Source: Terriglobia bacterium | GTDB taxonomy: Bacteria; Acidobacteriota; Terriglobia; Acidiferrales; UBA7541 | DNA: 64,000 nt | Assembly: GCA_020073485.1 (NCBI GenBank) | Contig: JAIQFB010000007.1 | Location: 1-64,000, forward strand | Direction: 5' to 3' | Part shown: one piece after another, positions 58,002 to 64,000 of the stretch | Layout of the letters: the number at the start of each line of letters is the position of its first letter | Numbering within the stretch: position 1 is the stretch's first letter | Position numbers and translations under genes: made by a program | Notes under the pieces: generated by a model | The model's database searches: none | Told to the model about the DNA's origin: nothing | Seen by the model: the letters and a program-made list of their open reading frames with translations, nothing else

Positions 58002-58756
58002 GGAGCGGTCGAGGCGTTTTCGTCGAGGGGGCGTGGGCTGGTGCAACCCGTGCAGCGCGCAAAGCAAGTTAGCGGATATCTTGCGAACCCCAGGATGGGG
58101 CCTGAGAAACAGGACTATCGGAATGCGGCCTAATCTACTTGAGGCCAAAAAGCCCGTTTCCCAGATGAGAACTTATCAGCATCTGTTCCGAAGCCTCGGT
58201 GCTGCAGGTGACCCTCTAGCGCTATAAGAGATTGCGAAAACTCCCGTCAAATCCGCATGTGATGGTTCGCACCCTTTTTTCAGGCGGCAGAAAGTCATTC
58301 AATGCCGCATAAAACCGGACGCCGGCCTGCTTCATGGATGCGATCCCCGCGTGAGGGTGGAAGGCTTGGCAAGTCCGTTGAACTTTTTCAACATTCTGCT
58401 ACACATTGAGAATGCGTCCCGAATCGTCCACGTCAGTGGATGCGGCGCGAGATACCTTGGGAAGCCTGGGCATGAGCATCATGTTACCGGTGATAACTAC
58501 CACAAAGCGAGGTTATGCACTTCTCAGATGGCCGCGCGCCAGTTCACTTTGGCAAGAATAGAGACAATATCTGGTTCATCGATATAGAGGGGACATTGCT
58601 ATTCCCACTAACGGCGGAAAGCTCTGAGTTTCCGGAAGGACTTGTACCAATGGCAGAAAACAGAATATACGGATTTGCGGATATAGGTGGGCACACTGTG
58701 ATTCCTGCTCAATGCTTTCTCATCCAATTAGCCCGCCGTCGTCACGCCGTTCTGCA
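58002..58756. other. Gene-poor region with a WG-repeat remnant
   Basis: In 755 bases the only recognisable trace is the WG-repeat fragment at 58515-58790. Base composition is lower in GC than the neighbouring housekeeping genes. No RNA gene is seen. Confidence 0.45.
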
Positions 58757-58790
58757 TTACCAAACGCCGCGGTGGTGCTCCGATACGTAG
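58515..58790 (+). pseudogene. Remnant of a WG-repeat protein
   Basis: The frame from 58515 reads two successive units of the WG (KWG) repeat type: FSDGRAPVHFGKN...WFIDIEGTLLFP and FPEGLVPMAENRIYGFADIGGHTVIPAQ. Both have the 'F.eGl.pV..n..wGfID..G..viP' pattern. A stop codon sits a few codons upstream of the ATG, and after PAQ the pattern stops abruptly. So the front and rear of the original gene are missing. No start signal is visible. Confidence 0.55.
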
Positions 58791-59701
58791 CGGTACATAC
58801 CGAGGATATTCAAAATGTGGTTCGCGTCGTAGTTGGGGTATTTCTTTTGCTCGTCGGTGAATTTGACATCCCGATAGAGATGGTCCCACTCTTCACCTTT
58901 TCGAACGAGTGCGAGCACTTGGTCGTGCAGATTGATCATGTAGTCCCGCGCAACCTGCTGGTCCTCCTTCGTTCCCATTCCGTGTCCCGTATTGATGGTA
59001 TCTACATCCTGTTTGATAACCCAGTCCAGGGTTGCGATGAAACCTTCATAGTAGAAATCAGGAAAGTCGTTGAACGGAAGCGCCCGTCCGGCTTCGCAGA
59101 CGTCGACGCATTGGAGAGCCTTGTACGTGGGGAAATAAACGAGGGTCATGCTGTTGGAGTGACTGGGACCAACGTAATAGAGAATCGCGTTCTCCCCGCC
59201 GAATGTCAGTTTCATTTGATTTTCGAAGACCCGATCCGGAACGGCTGTGGGAAGTTTGTCTCCGATGATCGGCTCTAAGGCATTTTTCTGCGAAATCACT
59301 GTCGCACCGGCCTGTTGAAATACCTGGGCGCCACCGATGTGATCAAAATGAGCGTGGCTGAGGATGACGTATTTGACGGGCACTTTGAGCTGAGTCTTGA
59401 TTTCATCGAGAAGCCAGCGGGCGTTGCAGGTCCCGCCTGCATCGACGACCAGAGCACCCTCGGGGCTGGTGAGGACGAAACCTGTATACCCTCCACCGGG
59501 GCCGCCAACCCAGCGGTAAAGATTGCCCTTCATCTGAGCCAGAGAGTGCGGCTGGTTCGTACAATTGTTGACGCTGGGGTCCGGAGCGATTTCTCGCGAG
59601 GCGTATTGGCTGCGGTTGACAGCTTGACTCTCGTCCTGCGCCCGAACGAGGGTGGAAACACAAAGTGCCGCTACGAATGCGAAGATTTGAATGATGCGCA
59701 T
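58757..59701 (-). CDS. Exported metallo-beta-lactamase-fold hydrolase
   Basis: A 314-residue exported hydrolase. The ATG at 59701 follows GGGAGGGAAGA and opens a signal peptide (RIIQIFAFVAALCVSTLVRAQ). Zinc ligands appear in HAHFDH (about 130), GPSHSNSM and TGHGMG. VVDAGGTCNARWLLDEI is the strand before the active site. It lacks lactamase-specific motifs and could be a lactonase, thiolesterase or quinone-processing enzyme. The gene lies in the lower-GC accessory stretch. Confidence 0.87.
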   Translation of the reverse strand: MRIIQIFAFVAALCVSTLVRAQDESQAVNRSQYASREIAPDPSVNNCTNQPHSLAQMKGNLYRWVGGPGGGYTGFVLTSPEGALVVDAGGTCNARWLLDEIKTQLKVPVKYVILSHAHFDHIGGAQVFQQAGATVISQKNALEPIIGDKLPTAVPDRVFENQMKLTFGGENAILYYVGPSHSNSMTLVYFPTYKALQCVDVCEAGRALPFNDFPDFYYEGFIATLDWVIKQDVDTINTGHGMGTKEDQQVARDYMINLHDQVLALVRKGEEWDHLYRDVKFTDEQKKYPNYDANHILNILGMYRYVSEHHRGVW

Positions 59702-60063
59702 TCTTCCCTCCCGGACCCTACGTTCTCTGAGCTCTTTTAAAAAAATCTTTTGTCCGGAATTTCCGATTTGGACCTCTGACTCGCGCATCGTACGCTACTC
59801 CTGCCATAGACACAACGAATATGCTACCAGAGCAGGCCCAAACGCAGAGGCTCTGGCGCCCAAGTCGTGATCAACGGGATTCTCGGCAACTGGCTTTTCC
59901 ACCGGGCCACATTCTAATAAGCCAATTTCCCGGTGGCTGGCTCAAGGATTTAAGTAGCGGGTTAATTTACCAAGGCGAATATCTTGACAGAATCGCTTGG
60001 AACCTCACATAGTGCTATTTTCCGCTTAATGGCCTAGCTTTTTGCGACTTAGGGGAACCTCCA
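59702..60063. other. Intergenic region with one of two 31-base direct repeats
   Basis: No gene is supported; the only structured feature is the direct repeat at 59864-59894. Confidence 0.35.
59864..59894 (+). repeat. 31-base direct repeat, left copy
   Basis: GTCGTGATCAACGGGATTCT and CGGCAACTGGC match the stretch 60591-60621 at 26 of 31 positions. The two copies flank the gene at 60064-60573. Confidence 0.6.
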
Positions 60064-60573
60064 GTGAAAACGACGAAACCTATCTTGCTGGCACTTTTGT
60101 TTCTGTGTGTTGGAAATGCCTTCGCGCAGTCAGCCGAAAAGGAGCCTGTCGCAATCGTGGAGCTTGGGGGAGCTACTAATTGGAGTATTATAGATGGAAG
60201 ATGGACTTTCGGCCCCACCGTCGCGGTCGAAATCACGCCGATAGAGAATTGGCTGGAACTTGAGGCGGGGGTTACACCGATTTTCACCCGTCACTCTACA
60301 GAATGGGACACCGACCTACTGTTCAAGAAACCTTGGACGCTCTCGAAGAAGGCGGAGTTCATGGTGGGCCTTGGTCCGCAGTGGGTTCATGCGACGAAAT
60401 CCGGCATAACAACAAACTCCGTCAGTGGCGAAGCCGTGCTGGATTTCATGTTCTGGCCCTCCAAAAAGCACAGATTTGGTTGGTACCTCGAACCGGGCTA
60501 CGAGTACAACTTTGGGCGGGGGCATGAACAATCGCTTGGAATAAGCGGCGGCCTATTGATAGCGATCCCATGA
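60064..60573 (+). CDS. Small outer-membrane beta-barrel-like protein
   Basis: A 169-residue exported protein with a GTG start after AGGGGAACCTCCA and a signal peptide ending near GNAFAQ. The mature part alternates hydrophobic residues as in beta strands (VEITPIENWLELEAGVTPIF; FMVGLGPQWVHAT; FGWYLEPGYEYNFG) and ends with LGISGGLLIAIP. This suggests an eight-stranded outer-membrane barrel. No family name is certain. It is flanked by 31-base direct repeats. Confidence 0.6.
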   Translation: MKTTKPILLALLFLCVGNAFAQSAEKEPVAIVELGGATNWSIIDGRWTFGPTVAVEITPIENWLELEAGVTPIFTRHSTEWDTDLLFKKPWTLSKKAEFMVGLGPQWVHATKSGITTNSVSGEAVLDFMFWPSKKHRFGWYLEPGYEYNFGRGHEQSLGISGGLLIAIP

Positions 60574-60590
60574 GGTGTTTGTATGGATTA

Positions 60591-60621
60591 GTCTTGATAA
60601 ACGGGGTTCTGGGAAACTGGC
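60591..60621 (+). repeat. 31-base direct repeat, right copy
   Basis: GTCTTGATAAACGGGGTTCT and GGGAAACTGGC are the counterpart of 59864-59894, with five mismatches. Confidence 0.6.
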
Positions 60622-60685
60622 CCGGAACCAATATGCCGCCTTTATATTCTATGTGCCCTCTGTGTTGAATTCTTCGCTCTTGAAT

Positions 60686-61663
60686 TTACGGCTCTCTCGA
60701 CGCCAGGTACGCCGCAATCGACACCAGATCGTCTTCGCTGAAGTGCGCGACGGGCGCCTTCATTAGATCGCTCCACGGGCCTTTGCGGGTGCCGTGCTGT
60801 AAGTCGTACAACTGGCGGAAAAGGTAGCTGGGAGAGCGGCCGGCGAGGCGGGGGACCGGGCCGAGGCCCCGCAACTCCGGGCCATGGCAAATGGCGCACT
60901 GGGTGGTTTTTCCACCGCCTGTGGTGACCAGGGCTTCGCCCTTTTTGATGCTGCCGGGCGGGACGTAGGCGATGAAACCGGAAGCGTCGTCGCGCAATTC
61001 GGTTTGCTCGCGATTCACTGGGGTCTCAATGATGCGGTTGCCGATGGGTTCGGTGCCTCCGCCATCGGCGAGGACCAGCATGCTGCCGCTCACTTTAGTT
61101 TTGGGCACGGTGTCGGTTTCGACGACCTTAATCCACGGCTTCAAATTCAGGGAGGAGAAATATGCCGCGGCGGATTTTACTTCGTCATCCGAAGCCTCTT
61201 CCGCCACCATGATCATATTATTCGGAGGGCCCATTTTCGGCTCCGAACTTCTCCGCGCCCCGCTTCTGATGTCGCGCACCTGCTGCTCGATGTAGAGCGC
61301 GGGGAGGCCGGCCAGGCTGGCGTTTTCCGGGCGGCCCTGTCCATTGGGCAAATGACAATATCCGCAGCCGCGGACTCCGGGCTTGCGTCCGTGTTCGACG
61401 ACTTGCGGCAGCGCGGGATGGCCTTCGGGGTGCCAGTCCGGAATGTTGAACGAATCCAGGATCTGCGGAACGGTCAGCGATTTGGGGCTGCCGGGAACCT
61501 GGTGCGCCGCGCCGTCATTTTTCAGCGGGACGTCATTGGGAGGACTTACCGGATAGGCCCAGGACGGTGGTGCTGAGGCGGCTTTTTCGTTTTGCGGAGA
61601 CGCTGCGCCGGCCGCGGGAACCATGAGGAAAAGCATTGCAAGAACCGAGATTAAATGTTTCAT
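60686..61663 (-). CDS. Exported diheme cytochrome c, paralog of the one at 43560
   Basis: A 325-residue exported cytochrome with signal peptide (HLISVLAMLFLMVPAAGAA) and haem sites CGYCH and CAICH. The same blocks occur in the same order as in the first copy: [72 protein letters not shown] and GLGPVPRLAGRSPSYLFRQL. It is evidently a duplicate. Its redox partner is unknown. The gene is single and in the opposite direction to its neighbour. Confidence 0.9.
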   Translation of the reverse strand: MKHLISVLAMLFLMVPAAGAASPQNEKAASAPPSWAYPVSPPNDVPLKNDGAAHQVPGSPKSLTVPQILDSFNIPDWHPEGHPALPQVVEHGRKPGVRGCGYCHLPNGQGRPENASLAGLPALYIEQQVRDIRSGARRSSEPKMGPPNNMIMVAEEASDDEVKSAAAYFSSLNLKPWIKVVETDTVPKTKVSGSMLVLADGGGTEPIGNRIIETPVNREQTELRDDASGFIAYVPPGSIKKGEALVTTGGGKTTQCAICHGPELRGLGPVPRLAGRSPSYLFRQLYDLQHGTRKGPWSDLMKAPVAHFSEDDLVSIAAYLASREP

Positions 61664-61984
61664 GACACCCCAATTGGAGCAGATCGTCTGTCAAAATTAC
61701 GTGCACCAAGGGATACCACGCGCAAATTGCAAGTTCAACTGGGTTTTGGCGGTGATGCGATGATTCGGGAGTAATGGTCTGAAGGTCAATCGGTTTTCGC
61801 CGTCATTCCGAACGAAGTGAGAAGTCCCTCTGGCAGTGACAGGCCGAAAGAAAGAGGGATTCCTCACTTCGTTCGGAATGACGGCGCTTTTTTCTTAGCC
61901 TTTCCGCAGCGTCATGCGGCGCGCTTCGTTCTACTTACGGCTTTCATGCACGCATAGATTGACGAACGAGAACGCAAATGCCAG
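61664..61984. other. Intergenic region holding a GTCATTCCGA repeat
   Basis: Apart from the repeat at 61799-61885, nothing else is recognisable. Confidence 0.35.
61799..61885. repeat. GTCATTCCGA inverted-repeat element, copy 3
   Basis: GCCGTCATTCCGAACGAAGT at the left is the near-complement of TTCGTTCGGAATGACGGC at the right, with CCCTC/GAGGG in the inner arms. It lies between convergent and tandem minus-strand genes, followed by a run of T as in the other copies. Confidence 0.75.
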
Positions 61985-62368
61985 CTAATTGGCTGGGATC
62001 GTGGCGGTGACCGCAAGCGTTGGGAGGCTCTGCAGATTGGCGGAATCGAAAGACGTGACCGTGTAGTAGTAGGTCTGCCCAGCCACGACAGTCGTGTCGG
62101 CGTACTGGCTGACCCCGGGCAGCGTGATCGCCAAAGGGTAGAAGGGGCCTGCAGGATCTCCGGAGGAACGGTACACCGCGTACCCACTTACGTTTGACGC
62201 GCTGGCGGCCCAACTCAAGGTGACTGAATGACTGGTTACCTGCACGGTGGGACTCTGGCTGGGCACGCTCCCGCAGCCACTGAGCGCAAACGCGGCCAAA
62301 ATAAGAAGAGCCGCACCGCGCAAGAGCACGGGCAGCTTCGGGTGCCGAAATGGGGAAATGGCGCTCAT
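61985..62368 (-). CDS. Lipoprotein with one fibronectin type III domain
   Basis: A 127-residue lipoprotein. The signal peptide ends in the lipobox LSGC (ALLILAAFALSGCGS). The single FN3 domain reads SHSVTLSWAASASNVSGYAVYRSSGDPAGPFYPLA, then YADTTVVAGQTYYYTVTSFDSANLQS. Such one-domain lipoproteins stand on the cell surface or periplasmic face. The ATG 62368 (or GTG 62371) lacks a strong Shine-Dalgarno site. Confidence 0.8.
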   Translation of the reverse strand: MSAISPFRHPKLPVLLRGAALLILAAFALSGCGSVPSQSPTVQVTSHSVTLSWAASASNVSGYAVYRSSGDPAGPFYPLAITLPGVSQYADTTVVAGQTYYYTVTSFDSANLQSLPTLAVTATIPAN

Positions 62369-62519
62369 CACCAGGGATATTTCGAGAGAAGATTGTCCCC
62401 CACCATTCCAGCAGTAGGATGCGGAATGGCCAATGGTACGTTGGTCCGCTGCGATTGGTACTTATTGAATCGGGCCGAGCCGGATAATGTGCGTGGGAAT
62501 CCCGGCTGCGCGGATGGAA

Positions 62520-63821
62520 TTATTTGTGGCGAATATCGTCGGGCGCGCGCTGGCGGTCGAGCGGCACGATCTGCAGATTCCAGGTGACCGGAACCGATGC
62601 CGGCAGATAACAGATTTTGGAGTCGCAGGCCTGGTATTCGAGCGTTCCGTTGATCGTGACCGGCTTTCCATCGGTGGCAATCGCGCCGCTGAACGCCGTC
62701 ATTGAATTCACTTTTAGCTCCTGGCGGATGCGGAACGTGCCCTCAAAGACGGGCACACGCTCCTTGATCGCGGGCAAGTAGAGAATTTTTGCGCGGGGGT
62801 AATCCGCTTGGCGGAGCTCGAAATCGGGGAGCGGGTCGATCACCAGGCGGATGGGCTTATAGCCTTTTGTTCCGGGCGCGTACACGTGCACGTCGGCGGG
62901 AAGTTTTATTTTGGCAGAGAGCGTGACGAGATTGCCGGGCACGCCGATGCGGTCGGATTGCCCGACGGCAAGCTGCAGGTGAGGAGCCTCGACCGTGTCG
63001 CTGACCTCTTCTCCCAGCTCAGGAAATAATTTGGCAAGGACGCCGTTGCCGGTCAGGCGCTCGCGGTATTTCGCTTCAAAAAACTTTTCCCGGATCACGC
63101 CTTCTGGGTCGATAAAAAAATATCCGGGGCGCGCCATGCCCTGATTGGGGCCGATCGCCTCGGAGTTCAACACCTGGTACATGCGGATGATTTTGGAATC
63201 GGGATCGGACAGGAGAGGGAATTCGATTTTGCGGCGGCCGGCGAAAAATTTCAGAATTTCCACGCTGTCGTAGCTGATTCCGGCCAGTTTGATTCCTTGC
63301 TTCTCAAATCGCGCCTTCGCCGCCTGCAACTGGATGAGCTGTCCCTTGCAGTAGGGGCACCAATCGGCGGAGCGGTAGAAGAGCAGGACCGTGCCCTTGG
63401 CGCCTTTCAAGGAATCGAGAGATTGTTCGGCGCCAAATTGATCGCGGGCGGAGAAGGCCGGGGCTTTCTGGCCGACATTTAATCCGACTTGTGCGAATGG
63501 CTGGATCGATGTGACGTGTATGGTGTTGTTATCGAGCGTTCCGCTGACCGTGACGCTGTCGCCCAGGCGTCCCTTGGCCTGGTCCTGCGGGTCGAGTGCA
63601 TACACCTGGCGGATGGTGTCGTCGTAGAGCGCCAACAATTCGCCGGGCGCGGCCGCGGTGCATTTCGGCGCTTCGGCGAAGGCTTCATCGGCGGTGCAGG
63701 CGGCATTGACGATGACGCCGGACCAAGATTCTGCTTTCGCCGCGCTGCCTTGGCCGGCGTGGGCGAAGGTTGCGACAAGCGCCAAGGCAATGGCGCCAAT
63801 CAGAGGGTACCTGCTCATCAT
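62520..63821 (-). CDS. Exported redoxin fused to a DsbD N-terminal-like domain
   Basis: A 433-residue exported protein. ATG 63821 follows AAGAGGATTCG and opens a signal peptide (IGAIALALVATFAHA). After a small beta domain (about 30-100: LGDSVTVSGTLDNNTIHVTSI) comes an AhpC/TSA-like redoxin (about 115-265) with VLLFYRSADWCPYCKGQLIQLQ and a CPYC active site, then a DsbD alpha-like domain (about 300-420) ending CDSKICYLPASVPVTWNLQIV. The arrangement suggests a periplasmic peroxidase or thiol-redox relay that can take electrons from DsbD-like carriers. Confidence 0.8.
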   Translation of the reverse strand: MMSRYPLIGAIALALVATFAHAGQGSAAKAESWSGVIVNAACTADEAFAEAPKCTAAAPGELLALYDDTIRQVYALDPQDQAKGRLGDSVTVSGTLDNNTIHVTSIQPFAQVGLNVGQKAPAFSARDQFGAEQSLDSLKGAKGTVLLFYRSADWCPYCKGQLIQLQAAKARFEKQGIKLAGISYDSVEILKFFAGRRKIEFPLLSDPDSKIIRMYQVLNSEAIGPNQGMARPGYFFIDPEGVIREKFFEAKYRERLTGNGVLAKLFPELGEEVSDTVEAPHLQLAVGQSDRIGVPGNLVTLSAKIKLPADVHVYAPGTKGYKPIRLVIDPLPDFELRQADYPRAKILYLPAIKERVPVFEGTFRIRQELKVNSMTAFSGAIATDGKPVTINGTLEYQACDSKICYLPASVPVTWNLQIVPLDRQRAPDDIRHK

Positions 63822-63939
63822 CGAATCCTCTTTGCGATACACAGTGCGCGACGCATGGAGTCCATAGCGCGAATTTGTTCGTGGCACAAGCATACGCGCG
63901 GTTCGCGCGAGTGGGCAAGCAAGAGGATCAATTTCACGA

Positions 63940-63945
63940 TATAAT
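63940..63945 (+). promoter_or_regulatory. -10 box upstream of the ABC ATPase gene
   Basis: TATAAT lies 9 bases before the ATG at 63954, with AAGG in between as possible ribosome-binding site. No good -35 is seen. Confidence 0.4.
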
Positions 63946-63953
63946 TAAGGGCT

Positions 63954-64000
63954 ATGCTTTCGGTCAACGACATCACCATGCGTTTTGGCGGCAGGATCCT
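63954..64000 (+). CDS. Start of an ABC-type ATPase (ABC-F-like), cut by the window end
   Basis: Fifteen codons read MLSVNDITMRFGGRI before the window ends. This is the usual first beta-strand pair of an ABC ATPase, most like ABC-F proteins (LSVN.I...FGG..L). Too little is present for more. Confidence 0.6.
   Translation, partial: MLSVNDITMRFGGRI

Noticed and set aside
58712-59278. 188-residue plus-strand ORF opposite the metallo-hydrolase
   Set aside because: The opposite strand has the full metallo-beta-lactamase motifs and a signal peptide; the plus-strand frame has none.

Overview
The window looks like a chromosomal segment of a high-GC Gram-negative soil or peat bacterium, most likely an acidobacterium. 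The pointers are a large TonB-dependent receptor with an N-terminal carboxypeptidase-regulatory-like domain, secreted DUF6152- and DUF6351-type proteins, a radical SAM protein resembling membrane-spanning-lipid synthases, OFA-type MFS and LemA/DUF2207 genes, and intergenic hairpin elements with GTAG...CTAC ends. This assignment is inference; no rRNA, tRNA, CRISPR array, transposase or phage gene was seen.

Layout. 1-7650: prmC, a NUDIX hydrolase, small secreted proteins, and a minus-strand pair of TonB-dependent receptor and exported histidine phosphatase. 7650-12000: a dinB broken by a frameshifting internal deletion, an unusual lower-GC secreted protein, and a CCA-adding-type nucleotidyltransferase. 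12000-25700: lon, a YbjQ-like protein, a glycosyltransferase, a PuuD-like membrane protein, a LuxR-type regulator, Fe/Mn superoxide dismutase, queG, a basic disordered protein and pobA. 25700-36400: a two-gene dehydrogenase operon (HisD/HpsN-like plus SDR), RlpA, a TonB_C protein, the Tes/Mss-like radical SAM protein, an FmdB zinc ribbon, a class II aldolase next to an OFA transporter, and a saccharopine-dehydrogenase-like oxidoreductase. 36400-48400: DUF2203, a DUF255 thioredoxin-like protein, PilZ, a metallophosphoesterase, thiC, a methyltransferase, a diheme cytochrome, an isolated nuoB, a Rieske protein, an EVE protein, mutM, dtd and a MarR regulator with a visible promoter/operator. 48400-64000: a ClC channel with CBS domains, DUF2207/lemA, a YifB/ComM ATPase, a Sel1-like protein, a DUF6351 esterase-like protein, a WG-repeat remnant, an exported metallo-beta-lactamase-fold hydrolase, a second diheme cytochrome, an FN3 lipoprotein, a redoxin-DsbD fusion and the first codons of an ABC ATPase.

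Many genes stand alone with their own Shine-Dalgarno sites, so operons are short. Coupled units are receptor plus phosphatase, HisD-like plus SDR, aldolase plus transporter, mutM plus dtd, and lemA plus DUF2207. Two repeat families recur in the intergenic regions: double-hairpin elements with GTAG/CTAC ends, several abutting or supplying stop codons, and an ~85-bp inverted-repeat element starting GTCATTCCGA. The most interesting items are the radical SAM protein, the HpsN-like operon, the receptor-phosphatase pair and the two repeat families.
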